Source: Phoenix dactylifera (Eukaryota > Streptophyta > Magnoliopsida > Arecales > Arecaceae). Taken from it: a stretch of 64,000 bases of DNA. Where the stretch lies: the NCBI RefSeq assembly GCF_009389715.1, contig NW_024068240.1, forward strand, positions 1 to 64,000, written 5' to 3'. Made by a program: the position numbers and the translations under genes. This document shows, one piece after another, positions 47,148-58,712 of the stretch (positions are counted from its first letter, which is position 1; every line of letters starts with the position of its first letter). The notes beneath the pieces are model-generated. The model was not told where the DNA came from. It saw only the letters and a program-made list of their open reading frames with translations, and searched no databases.

Positions 47148-48329
47148 TCAGATTTTTAACTTAGGAACCCAAGCTCTTTTGGGTCCTTGTAGGTTAGCTA
47201 TTATTGTTCCTTTTGGAACCCATATTTTCTTAATAGCTATTTTGTCCATAGACTTGCAAATTTTAGGATTACAAGGAGTGAATTTCTGCATCATCTTGTT
47301 AAATTTAACAAACATAGATTTAACATGAGTAGTAGATAAACTTACAATTTTCTGTTTTTGCCTATTAGGTTCATCAGATAAATTAGAATCTGTTTTAGGA
47401 CAGATAGTAGAGGATTTAACACACATGTCATTAAGGGATTTTTGTGTGTACCAAGATTGATATCCTAATCCATCCTTTTCAAATTCAGCTCTTTGATTAT
47501 TTATCATTAAGTTCAGCTTTTCAGAGCTAATAGTAAATTTTTTAACTATAGGCTTAAATTTGTTAACTTCTTTAGTTAACCTTTCATTGTCTTTTGAAAG
47601 CAATTTGTTATTTTTCTTAAGTTTATCATAGCTTTCAGTGAGAAGTTGGTTTTTCTGATTTAGTTCTTTATTTTTCTCAATTAAGATTTTAGTTTCATTA
47701 GTATGTTTCTTAATTAGTGTTTCATAATGATTAGACAGTTTCATTTTTTCATTTACTAGGATTTTCTTTTCATTCTTCAGGTTCTTATTTTTACAAATGA
47801 GTTTCTTATGTTCTTTCATTAGATCAAGAAATGCATCATGTAACTCATTAAGTGTAAAATCATCTTCAGTTTTATCATATACTTCATATTCAGAAGAGGA
47901 GACACTTTGTGTTTCAACACATACCTCGTTCTTGTGTGCCACAAGGCATAGGTTTTCAATATCTGCTTGCCTCTCATCTTCTTCAAAGCTAATTTTTGAT
48001 TTGCTAAAAATGTTAGTGCTTTCATATTTAACCTCAAGCATATTCCATATGTCTTTAGCAGTTATGCAAGAAGATATGTAATTAAATTCACTATCATCTA
48101 ATGCACAAAATAGAATATTCATGGCTTTTGCATTTTGCTGAGCCCTTTCTTTATCATGATTAGTGTTTGTGTGTAGCCCATTGACTATGATACTCCATAA
48201 ATCGTAGTCATGTGCTTGAATGAAAATGCGCATGCGTGCTTTCCAATATGTGTAGTTTATACCATCAAATAGTGGAGGTCTATCAATTAATTGTCCCTCA
48301 CTCATAGAACATCCCACTTGGGTTGTCAT
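47148..48329 (-). CDS. SIRE gag-like protein with central deletion
   Basis: 393 codons. Residues 1-110 match the copia gag N-terminus (RPPLFDGINYTYWKARM, WSIIVNG, CALDDSEFNYI, AKDIWNMLEVKYE). The middle of the domain and the CCHC zinc knuckle, normally the next 200 residues, are missing: the text goes straight to an acidic linker. Residues about 165-275 are a lysine/glutamate/asparagine-rich coiled coil with many leucines. The end KKIWVPKGTI and KRAWVPKLK matches the SIRE gag C-terminus. The frame is intact, unlike pol. RNA binding by the zinc knuckle is lost, but coiled-coil assembly could remain. Confidence 0.82.
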   Translation of the reverse strand: MTTQVGCSMSEGQLIDRPPLFDGINYTYWKARMRIFIQAHDYDLWSIIVNGLHTNTNHDKERAQQNAKAMNILFCALDDSEFNYISSCITAKDIWNMLEVKYESTNIFSKSKISFEEDERQADIENLCLVAHKNEVCVETQSVSSSEYEVYDKTEDDFTLNELHDAFLDLMKEHKKLICKNKNLKNEKKILVNEKMKLSNHYETLIKKHTNETKILIEKNKELNQKNQLLTESYDKLKKNNKLLSKDNERLTKEVNKFKPIVKKFTISSEKLNLMINNQRAEFEKDGLGYQSWYTQKSLNDMCVKSSTICPKTDSNLSDEPNRQKQKIVSLSTTHVKSMFVKFNKMMQKFTPCNPKICKSMDKIAIKKIWVPKGTIIANLQGPKRAWVPKLKI

Positions 48330-48378
48330 GATCTTTAACTCTTGATTGTGAGATCAATGAGTACTATTAGAGCACCTT

Positions 48379-48390
48379 GCTCTGATACCA
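48379..48390 (-). other. SIRE primer binding site
   Basis: On the minus strand TGGTATCAGAGC, complementary to the 3' end of initiator tRNA-Met, lies two bases after the 5' LTR. Confidence 0.92.
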
Positions 48391-48392
48391 CT

Positions 48393-50044
48393 TGTTGCCC
48401 AAGGTGACAAGCCAAGAGGGGGGGTGAATTGGTTTCTTCTAAATTTTGGTGCTTTAAACGTTTTCTTAATTAAGTGCGGTGGATGCTTCCTTAAACTATT
48501 TGAATGATTTAAACTAGTGCAAAGATAGAAGATGATGCAAGAATAAACGTAAGCACAAGCACAACACAAACACAACAATATATAGTGGTTCGGTGCTCTC
48601 CTTAGCACCTACGTCCACTCCCCAAGCGTCCCCTTGGGAATTCACTATAATCCCGCGGATTACAGTTGAATTGTTTTCCGGGCTCACAATCCAAAAACCT
48701 ATGTTGGTTTTACGGGCTCACCAACGAACCTATACACTTTGGTTTTCCGGGTTCACCAAAAACCTATGTTGGTTTTACGGGCTCACCAACGAACCTATAC
48801 AATTGGTTTTACGGGTTCACCAACAACCTACGTTGGTTTTACGGGCTTACCAACAACCTATGTTGGTTTTACGGGCTTACCAACGAACCTTTACAATTGG
48901 TTTTCCGGGTTCACCAATCAACCTATTCCGTTGGTTTTGCGGGCTAACCAACCAACCTTTACAAGTAGTTTAATAAACAAAGGAAGAAGATTTAAACTCC
49001 TAGATGAGCAAATATAACAATATAATCTACAAAGAAGAGTTTAGAGAATATTTATCGCTTGATGTGACTTCTCTCTTCTTTGTCAAGGATGCTTCACTCT
49101 TCAAGGGTGGATGGAGCTCTTGATGACTCTTTGAATCTGCTCAACCACTTTCTTTTGATTCTTGAATGAAGCACTTGGATGAAGCTTGCCTTGCTAGGGT
49201 TCTCTCTTGAATGCACTTGATGTATTTTCCCAAAGCTTGCTTCCTCTAATGAATACTCCTTCTTAAATACTTTTCCAACCTCCAAATAGTCCTTTCTGAC
49301 CGTTGGATTGAAGAAACTAGCCGTTTATAGCCGTTGGGAGTCCAAAAAGCATTTCTGCACAACTAGCCGTTATGTTCAGCCCGTGTTTGGGTCGGCTCAA
49401 CCTGTCCTTGGGTCGACCCAACCTTCACTTGGGTCGACTCAAACATTCCTTGGGTCGACCCTCTCAGAAAACACAGAAACTTGAAATTCAGCCTTCCTTC
49501 CCTTGGGTCAGCTCAAACTTTTCTTGGGTCGACCCAACCTTGGGTCAGCTCAAACTTTTCTTGGGTCGACCCAACTTTCAGAAAATTCAGAATCTTGAAT
49601 TTCAGCCTTTCTTCATTTGGGTCGACTCAACCTTTCTTTGGGTCGACTCAAGGCTTACTTGGGTCGACTCAACTTCTTCTTGGGTCGACCCTCTCAGTAA
49701 ATCCAGAGAACCATTTTCTGAGTTGTTTGAGGATCTTGATGTTTGGGTCGACTCATGTTTTCCTTGGGTCGACCCAACTCACTGTTCATCTGTGCCATTT
49801 TTGCAGAAGTGTGCCAAATGATTTCTTGATGTGCCGGGGTCGACCTAATCATCCTTTGGGTCGACTCATTCCACACTTTGCTGCATCTCAAGGTTAGATT
49901 CATTCAAATGAACAAGGTCATGTATCTATTTTCAATTAACCAAATATACTGAGAGTAATGAACTTATAAATGAAGTATCAATTTAACTTATAGCATACTC
50001 TAGATAATTGCTTGTTAATCATCAAAATAACACTATCATCCTCA
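48393..50044 (-). repeat. SIRE 5' LTR
   Basis: 1,652 bp, same length as its partner. Differences include GTTGAATTG versus GTTGGATTG, CAATTGGTTTT versus CAATTAGTTTT, and CTCCTTCTTAA versus CTCCCTCTGAA. Confidence 0.95.
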
Positions 50045-50761
50045 AGATGGCTGACTGCAGCGTCGTTGTAGAAGTCCAACTCACGGCAGGGTCTGGATCC
50101 AGGTGCAGGGCTTGAAAGCTGGGCCCGCAAGATACTGGGCCAGAGGATTAGCTGGGTCCGCAAGACGCTGAACCGGCCCACTCACCCGAAAGATTAGCTG
50201 GGCCCGCAAGGCGCTGAACCGGCCCACTCGCCCGAATGCAGTAGAAGGGACCCGAAGCTTCTGGATGGCTTCGGTCCTTCGGATCCCTCTGTGTGATCGG
50301 GAGGGGAGTTGAGGGAGACACCGGGTGAGTCGGAAAGGGAAGGAGCGATGTCGGAGGGTGGATCCCTCGTTCTGGGGAGCGAGGGGGTCGGCGAAGGCGG
50401 AGGATGGAGTCGGCAGCGGAACTCGGAGGTGGCGGCACAGAAGAAGAAGGGGTCTTGGTGAGATGAAAGGGAGAAAAAATGGGAGAACTCGAGGGTTGAG
50501 GAAACGGAGAAGATGAAAGAGGGGGAAAGGGGAGGGTGGCGGTGTGATTGAAGCAGCGGTGCGTGGTCGCAGAGGAAAGCAGCGGCAGCGAGCGAGAAGG
50601 ACCTGGCTGCGGAAGGGAGAGGCGGCTCGGCGGCAGCAACAGGGAGCGGCGACAGTGGCGGTGGAGGCGTGGCAGCGAAGCGTCGACGGCGGCAGTGGTG
50701 GCGGAACCCTAGATCTAGGGTTCTTCTCCGTCGAGCAACAGGTACGATCTGGTATCTTTCT

Positions 50762-50793
<32 letters not shown>

Positions 50794-51378
50794 GCTTGAA
50801 CAGCACGTGCAAGTCACGTGCTGCATCTGGGGCGGTCACGTGTGAAATCACGTGCGAGGCTCACGTGAGAGTCATGTGACCCTTTTTTTTTTTTTTTTTT
50901 CTGGGGCGGATCTGGCTAATGAACTGGTAACGGGTGAGGGACTTACCCGTTAACTGGTGTTTCTGCAACCTCCCGGCGGTTTCGGGAGGTGGTACCGGGC
51001 TCTGCGGCTACGGTTGTCAAGTGGTCCCTGTGACCTGCTGCAGTGGATGGCAATTGGTTACAAACCCCCTGACTGGTTGGAGAGATCAGAGGAGAAGAAA
51101 TTTCTCCTTGCTCCTTCTGGTGATAGCCGATCGAGAGGGAGGTGAACAGAGACGTAAGACTCTTCCTCTTCTTCACACTGCGCGCTGGTCGTCGGCACTC
51201 ATCATGCTCCGGCGTCCGTGGTGCAAAGTCTTCCGTGAAGAACTCGTGCGGCATACGAAGCAGGGGCAGCCTGTCCATACACCAGGTCTTTGGGGATTAG
51301 GACGGCTACTGGTGTACCGAGAGGGAGTCAGGAAGGAAATAGACTGACAGGATCAGGGCGTTGGCACAGAGGCAAAGC
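50045..51378. other. GC-rich leader segment, possible captured host sequence
   Basis: It is much richer in GC and GGCGGC triplets than gag, pol or the LTR. GAACCCTAGATCTAGGGTTC at 50704-50723, typical of plant 5' UTRs, is followed by CAACAG and GTACGATC, which looks like an exon-intron border. Long ORFs on both strands (for example 50081-50851 minus) are proline/serine/arginine strings from the base composition; no domain is recognised. T runs at 50761-50793 and 50883-50900 flank a CACGTG cluster. Either this is the element's own leader or sequence picked up from a host gene. Confidence 0.4.
50804..50878. promoter_or_regulatory. Cluster of five CACGTG boxes
   Basis: CACGTG at 50804, 50815, 50837, 50849 and 50862, then CATGTG at 50873. 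This is the G-box core of bZIP and bHLH factors. Five in 64 bp is far above chance. It lies between two T runs. Confidence 0.6.
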
Positions 51379-51880
51379 CCTCCGTCAGATGATACTTGGA
51401 TTAGCAGAGATGAGCTTCAGCGACTTGCTTCAGACCTGTTGGAGCATTACCAGACATCCGTTTCGCCAGAGGCGAACTCTTCTCCGCTGAGGGGAGTTGG
51501 TGGGGACACAAACCACCGTTTCCAGCATGTATACAGGCGTCGCCGGCGTGCATAGCACTTTGACCACCCTAGTTTTATTTTCATGCGTATTTTCATTTAT
51601 TTCTTATGTATTTTCGTATTTTATTAGTTGCTGGCTTGTTTGATTGTATTTAGCTAGTGTAGTGGCCCATGATGTCGTTGGATCATGGGTAGTTACATGA
51701 TCTCATTTGTGGGGATCATGGGTAGTTGTATTGGGGCTATATATGGCACCCCCTTATCTACTGTTGGGCAGAATATTTTGGATTAAAAAAGGACTTTTGC
51801 TTTGGCATCTGGTGGACTCCAGACTCCTCCCTCCTCCTTCCCCTTCTTAATTTCTTCTCTAAATTAGCTGTCCCGCATCA
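51379..51880 (+). repeat. CRM LTR end region, right inverted copy
   Basis: The plus strand reads SDDTWISRDELQRLASDLLEHYQ and ends FQHVYRRRRRA, the 3' part of the chromodomain. Then come the LTR promoter CTATATATGG (51737-51746) and terminus CCCGCATCA at 51880. It starts abruptly at 51379 inside the chromodomain. The next bases, GAGC, could be the last four of the PBS TGGTATCAGAGC after a short deletion, or flanking DNA. Confidence 0.85.
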
Positions 51881-54800
51881 GAGCTTCCATGGTTCTTCTC
51901 TTTAAATATCTTCATATTTATTACTCGATTTTAAGCTCCTTGCATGTATTCATTAAGGAGTGAAAACTCAATTCTGATAATATTATTCATTACATCTTTG
52001 CTTAAGAAACATGGAGCTGTTTTATAGAACCACCATATGATGTTAACAAACAGTCAAATATATGATTCTCAACCTTTTGATTTTGTAGTCCTGTAGCTAC
52101 TCTGAGTAGAAAACTGAAATATAACCAGAATCTATCAAATCAAGCACGAAAAAAATATTTATTGATGATCTAATAGGCAGTACTTTCTGTCTGAGTTGTT
52201 GACAGATTCACTGTCGATGAGCCAAAGTATCAGCTGGATGTTGTTGACCCTGTTCAACCCATAGATATCTGCCGCTATATCCCAATGCTGCTTTAGCTTT
52301 TTCTGAAGGGATTTTATTAGGTATGCCGACTTATTTCATTAAATGATAAATTGTAACTTCTAGCAAAAAAATGATAAACTGTAACTAGGAGATTAGGTCT
52401 TCTTAGTCACCTTGTAGATCTGCGGCCCTGTAGTTAGTGTTTTTTTTCAGGATCATCCAATATTAGACTGCTCCCGGAAGCCGTAATTCTTCTTCCCATA
52501 GATTGCAGATCTTTGCGCTCTCCATGGGAGTATTCACTTGGAAGATTTGACATCAACCTAGTGTAGCTCGAATGGAATCAGTTTCATCCAGTAAGGTAGG
52601 AACTTAGGGGGTGGTTGGTTGAGTGTGGATATTATTATTAGGCATCCAAAGTATTCTCCTTTGCATTTGTGCCTATGAAAGAGTGGACAGTTGTTGCTTT
52701 TCTTGCCATGATTGCTAATTTGCCACTATTTAATCCACCTAGCAGTAGGTGAAATCTGAGAAGGACCAATTGGTGGGTTGAACTAGGTGATCCATCCTAG
52801 TTTACTCCAGTTGACTATTATTTGTTAGCCACATTTATAGTGAACCAAACGTTTTCTCGTGGTCTCTGTGACTAACATTTGGAGCTAAACGAGCCTTCAG
52901 AATGCATCAACTAGGAGTCGTGGATTTATGTTTAATTATTTGATGGCCACTTGGATTTGAAAATATGTTGTTCATCAGTTTACATCGAAGTGAACGGTTG
53001 CCCGACCAAGTCATGTGGTTTTTTCCCATGCCCAAAGCGATCATCTGTTGGATCATTAATGCTGCTCGACGGATACTTTGACCCATCTCTATTATTATGC
53101 TGCATATTCCTAAGCTCAGCATATCATTAATTGTCACACTCTCTCAATCCAGATGTTGCTTCTCCCCGAAAAGAACATGCGGACACCAGTACTGGACCGT
53201 CTGTTATGCGAGGCCATGGTCGTCGCAGGAGGGCGGTTTAGCCACTTTCGTTGTGACTGAATTGATTTATTTTAGTTTTATTTTATATTGATTGGGCTTG
53301 TTTGCATATTATCATTTTAGAATTTTTATGAAATTATTTTTTTTAAAAATCTTTTTGTTATTTTTTGACTCTATATATATATATATATATATATGAGTCT
53401 GTACATTGTTTAGGATTATGCTATGATGAATGAAAATTGAGTTTCTTTCTTTCTGTCCTGGTGTGAAGCCAAGAGCAAGAGCTAGGTATGAAGCCTAGCT
53501 CTCTTCCTCCCCCTTTCTCTTTTTTTTCTCCTCTCTCCTCTCTCTTCTCACTTTCTCCCTCTTTTTCCTACCGTCATGCATTAAAGTCGACAGCAGCAAA
53601 GAAGAGAGAGAACTGAGAAATTTCCATGTGTTTGGTTGAGCTACAAAGCTGCAGGGAATGATTTGGGTATGGTTTTGTTATGTAGAAATATTTTTGTTTT
53701 CCCATATGATTGGTTCTTGAGAGGTTAGAATTGTAGCCCATCCATCGAGAGATAAGATTTGATGTTTTAATTTCTCCTATTTCTAGTAAAGATATCCTTC
53801 AGACTTCCTATATCTTTTTTTTATTTTTTATTTCAAGCAACCAAGGGAGGGTAAAAGGAAGAGAAACCGGAGGCGTCCACCAAGAAAATGCGAGCATCCA
53901 TTTGCCAATTACGTAAGCAATGAGAAATTTAATCAAATATGATGGCACTTTAACTCATCAGGCATAACCTATTTCAAACCAAGGATAAGTAAGTTTCCCG
54001 TCATATTACTAGTTAAATCTAATTATATATCTCATGGAAAATTTTTTTGCGCATAACCAAATCTTATTATTATTATTATTTTTGTTAAGATAGTTATATT
54101 ATAAAGCCTAAGTACAAATACCGTAAGCATTCGGCATAATCAAATCATGATGGTGCTAAGGTAGCTCCGATATGGACACCCATACTATTTTGCGAGTGTG
54201 CTCTAAGATGCCATTCAATCAACCGTACTGCTACTCTTCTTATATGCATGCTTGATCGGGCAACAAGTGAATCGATCGATGAGTCCCCCTGGTCGGCAAG
54301 GGAAGTTGGACCTCAGGGTGATCTGAGTCGGTGGACAACCATGATACCACCATCCTGGAGTCACTCTCCAAGATCATTCTATCAGCTCGTAATGTAGAAA
54401 CATCGTACACCTGATCCTCCTCTCATCAACCATGACTTTGTTAAACCTTCGAAAACAGCACTTGCCAGTCCTTCAAATGGCACTTCTATCTGTTCTCTTT
54501 GCTACAAATCAGGTGGTGGTCAGGGTCTGGCCGACTGCACCATCTGACTCTGCGTTAAAGAAAAATATTGATGAGCAACACTGGAGCAAAATATACTCTT
54601 ATTTCTGGGCGGAAGCTCTTAACAGTCGGGTACTCTCCTAAGCGCCACTTATATCCCTCATCTATTTCTTAGGGGAGAGGTCGAGAGAGATTTAAAGACT
54701 ATTTCGGTGTCGGAAGTGCTGGATTCTCGTAAAAGCTGCAATTAAAGCCAAAAAAATTAAAGCTCCATGGACCCAAGTGGGTCAGCCAGGCATGAATTCC

Positions 54801-57800
54801 ATCCTGAGGTTGTCCGTTGGTAGCAAAGCAAGACCATTATTCCAATTGGGTTGGTATGAACCTTGCAGAATTACCTTTAGCTTAGCCAATTGATCCGCAA
54901 CCGAGCTCTTCGGACCCTAAAACATTAATTTAAGTACCTGATCTAACACCTTAAATCGAAGAAAGAAGATGGCACTGGAGGAGCGATACATACACATGAA
55001 CATGAGAGGGACTATTGCTTGGCAATGATCAAGACCTGACCTTAAAAGGAGAATCCATCGGGTCAAACTGCATCCAGAATAGAGATAGTAATAATCCAAC
55101 CCATTGTAGATATGATCAGGTTACCTATTTAATAAAATGATCACATTCAAATTTAGATTTTTGACCCACTTAATAAAAAAAATCAGATTCGGATTGATAT
55201 ATCCGACCCATCCCATTGCCACCCTTAATGGAGAACCAATTTGATCCACTTGTTGCCCTGACTTGAATTCCTTGGAATTGGATTGGTGTGAGCTGAAATT
55301 ACTAGATTTCCAGCCAGTCTTTACCTTGGAAACTGTGTGGTACTTAGAGGGAAGGGACCATTTCAATCAAGTTTTGGGACCAAATGCAGGTCTTCCGCCC
55401 GCCGGGGTCCCATTACACGGAGCATGTTTCTCGTGAGAGCTCCATTTCCAACGGACAGCCGTGATGATCCATCAAAGAGGCACTTTCTTCTGATCACGAC
55501 GTCCGGCTCTCGGTCCATCCGTCCATGTGATATGGTCCACGGGACCACGGCGCTGCGTGATCCGTGCATTAATTGTTCAGGGATGATGGCTGATGGACCC
55601 AATGTTTCAGACCCAACTGCGAACATTGAAGCGGCTCGTCATCATTTGGACGGCCTGACTTGGTGATTAGCTACTGTAATCCGTCAAAAGGGCCCCACAG
55701 AGATTTGTGCCGTGGAATTGGCGGTCCCAATGATCCCAGCCGAGATGGGGGTGTACTCAGGAGCGTTAGGCTTCTAGCGGGTTTGTGACCCACTGATTCG
55801 GCGTTTCTTAGAGACTTAAACGTACCGGAGAGACCGGGGGGCACCATCCCTATCATCATTTTCTTGAGTAATCTTAAAGTGTTAGCATTTCCTTTTGTAT
55901 TCGATGATTACATCTATTTAATTTATGTAATTTTGGCAATCACATTATGAGCATGAGCATAAGCTGGTTGTGTTGCTAAAACAAGAGCGAGCAGGCGGTA
56001 GAAGATGGAGTTGCTTGGATAAATAAAGAGGTGCTAGTTTAGATGTGGCTTGATTTGATGAACTCAAAAGAGTTGGAGGAAAAATTTTGAATCTCATTGG
56101 GTCAGGTGCTGTCTGGCCAATTTGTAACCTAATCCTTCGGCATATTTAATAATAATTTTTTTTTTTACATTTTTTCTTTGTATCTCGATAAAGTATCTTT
56201 TATTTAAATCTGGCTTGAAAAAAATTATTTATTTTTCCATTGAATGAGCAGCAGTATAAGTAAGATATCTTTTTAAAATAATCATTGAATTAATAATATT
56301 TATTTTCAAATAGATCTAATTTATGCTAAACCATTACAAATGCCATCTTTGAAGCCATTTCCCGCCTGACTAATGCCGAGAATATATCATAAAAAACGCC
56401 GAGCAAAAATATAATTTGCTTGTATTTAAATTTTAAATTCTAAAATTCTTTTATTAAAAAAAGGAATTTAAGAGAAAAGGAAATGGGACCGCGCGCGATG
56501 AAGGGGGGCTTCTGCCGAGAAAAGTAAACAAAGGGAAATCTACTGACGACCCGTGACCCACAGCCCCATGGTGCTCTGAATGGAGACCGCGGCGCTTTTT
56601 GCCCGTTCATGGACTGACGCCTCACGGCGCCGTGCCTGCTCCAAAATAATGCAAGGAGAGAGATTTCTAGCATTTTAAACCCAAGTGGGACCATTTTTTA
56701 ACCCACCGATGCACTACTGGTACAGGGCATCTTGGTTGTCCTCCTTGGGTGCTGTTTCCCGATTGGACTGACGGGGCGTTGAAAGCAATGGCGAGAGAGA
56801 CCTGATGGTAGAAACTTCAGTCTCAGCAAAACGGGATGCTGCATAGAGAAGAGAAGCCAAGCCCCCTTCGCGCGCCGAGTACGTAGTATGGGACACCTGC
56901 ATCTTTACATATTTGAGCAAGGAATATATAAAGTAGAAATCATCATAAAAAGATTTATATATAAAGCAATAGCAAGAGTCTCTCTCATTGGTGATATTTC
57001 TATAAACATTGAGTTAAACAACAAATGTGATTTTTGCTAGAGTTTTAACTTAAAAAAAATTCAAATAAATAAATAAATTATTTTTATTTTTTAAATTTTA
57101 GATAGTTTAAAAATTTTAAAATTCTTATCATTTTTTTTCATACGCTTTTTTCCAGAAGAGTCGTACTCTTCTGAAAAGAACGTTAGTTTGGATTTTTGTA
57201 GGAATGAGATGCTTCTGAAATATCGCATCTTATCGGTCATCAGACAGTTTATAATAGGCTTTGGGTCCAGTATTTTAGATTACTCATTCCGCATTACTAT
57301 TTCTTTGTTTTTGAGACGAGATAGAATTCTTCTCTCTTTTATTCTTTTCTTTTTTCTAAGCTTTTTTTTTGATTTTTTTTTTTTTAATCTAGGCATATGA
57401 AGGATTCGGTCAGATCAAGCTCCTCCAGCAATCATGCTCGTTAGAGAAGGATCGAGCTAAACCGAATTATTGTACCTCGGGGACGGAATCGTCACAGACC
57501 TACACGTAAGGAGCGAATCACGTTCTTAGGGCAATATATATCATATATCTCGATCCAGGCAAGCTCTTTTTATTTTTTTAATTTTATTCTAATATATTAT
57601 TTTTTATAATATTTTTATAAAATAAAGATATAGTAGTTTTTAGACAAAAAAATTTCAACATTTTACCCTAAATTTTTTTATTATTATATGGATAAAAGCT
57701 TCATGATGCATATAAGGTTGCCAAGCAAGAGAAGTAATCACAAATCATTTTTTTTTCCTGAATTTTGGCTCTCACTTGTAGCAAACAAGTCATGCTAGAG

Positions 57801-58712
57801 CTTGAGATTGGCTAGATTAAACCTGAAATATAAATATATAAATAATCAATACAAATCATATCTTATTTTTTTAATTATCATTTTACAAGAATTAAATAAA
57901 AATATTTTGTTTATGGGAATAAAATATTAATAGGATAGGCATCTGAAAAAATCTAAATGAAACTTTTGAGAGATTTAAAATTTTTCTAATACCTCTTAAA
58001 AGAACTATTTACGAATAACTCTGATTTGGGTCTCTATTAAACGAAATCCAGTTTGAGCTAGCCTTTGCTTGCTCGTATTTGGCTAGTTTATACTGCTATA
58101 TCCATAATTAAATGGAGTAAAACAAAATTTTCTTTTTTTAGAAAAAAGGGTTAGCCTGGAGGCATTTACGGTGTGGTACGATGATGAATGGATTCAAGAG
58201 GAAAAAGAGAACGGAAGGAAGAATATAGATTGGCATGAAAGAAAAGTCAGTTGGTATTAATTTAGAAGAATTTTCTACAGACTCCCCTTTGTAGCGACCA
58301 AATTCCATTTTGTCGATCATTTAGGCACTCAGAAGTATATGGAAAAAAGAAGAGTATTCATCACATTTCCCATGTCCTTGAATCCCATCCAATCATGTTT
58401 ATGTATAGTTGAATTACATGCTTTTTGATTAACTCCTTCAAAAAGAAGTTAGCGTTTTAAAATCATTGGTTGAGTATTCAAATTCAAAATCCAAGCTACT
58501 CAATATGACTTACATTACAGAAAAATATCTAAATCAAAATTCATATTTAGATGTATGGTTTAATAGCATGATACTATATTTTACTATGATTTAATAATCA
58601 AAGTCTGATGAATTTAAATCTACCCATATTTTAAGATATATAAATCACGATCTATAAAGTAGATTTTTAATTTATATGTTTTGTCGTATATTTTATTGTA
58701 CTAGTACAATTG
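51881..58712. other. AT-rich spacer with microsatellites
   Basis: No firm gene. A TA run lies at about 53371-53394, TATTAT runs near 54066 and T runs near 57365. GC-richer patches at 55330-55860 and 56480-56700 contain no recognisable coding sequence. The ORF at 54432-54641 has no convincing domain. Confidence 0.45.
52206..52320 (+). other. Weak exon candidate
   Basis: GTTGACAG before 52206 and TATTAG|GTATGC at 52320 are splice-like. The frame reads FTVDEPKYQLDVVDPVQPID and stops at 52296, with protein-like composition unlike its AT-rich surroundings. I do not recognise the protein. It may be a last-exon remnant of a gene broken by the insertions. Confidence 0.2.

Larger units (their letters stand above)
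39325..50044 (-). mobile_element. SIRE-type Ty1/copia element, young LTRs, dead pol
   Basis: 10,720 bp bounded by two 1,652-bp LTRs and the perfect target duplication AGATG (39320-39324 and 50045-50049). The PBS (48379-48390) and polypurine tract (40977-40990) show that it reads on the minus strand. A gag-like ORF starts at 48329. Pol between 47147 and 42318 is recognisable only in fragments with many stops. LTRs differ at about five positions by eye. The gag type (RPPLFDGINYTYWKARM) and size suit the SIRE/Maximus lineage. The contrast between fresh LTRs and dead pol means it was copied by enzymes supplied by another element. Confidence 0.93.
34029..51880 (-). mobile_element. Rearranged CRM-clade chromovirus, split by a copia insertion
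   Basis: On the minus strand it has gag-protease (38795 down), a scar of LTR-end plus PBS, then RT-RNaseH-integrase and a chromodomain, ending in an LTR whose terminus CCCGCATCA lies at 34029. The RT block ([39 protein letters not shown]) is typical of the CRM clade of plant chromoviruses. The right boundary is not a normal 5' LTR. It is a 502-bp segment in the opposite orientation (51379-51880), almost identical to 34029-34530. The copia element at 39325-50044 was inserted later. Flanking GAG (34026-34028 and 51881-51883) is too short to prove a target duplication. Confidence 0.85.

Noticed and set aside
50081..50851. 256-codon P/S/R-rich minus-strand ORF and overlapping ORFs
   Set aside because: Three frames are open at once in GC-rich triplet sequence, with no recognisable domain; coding is not supported.
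52611..52900. Possible third TIR element copy (GTGAACCAAACG and AAACGAGCC words)
   Set aside because: The words are mismatched and not in a consistent terminal arrangement.
54432..54641. 69-codon ORF that vaguely resembles a copia gag zinc knuckle in another frame
   Set aside because: The cysteine/histidine pattern is incomplete and there is no neighbouring element.
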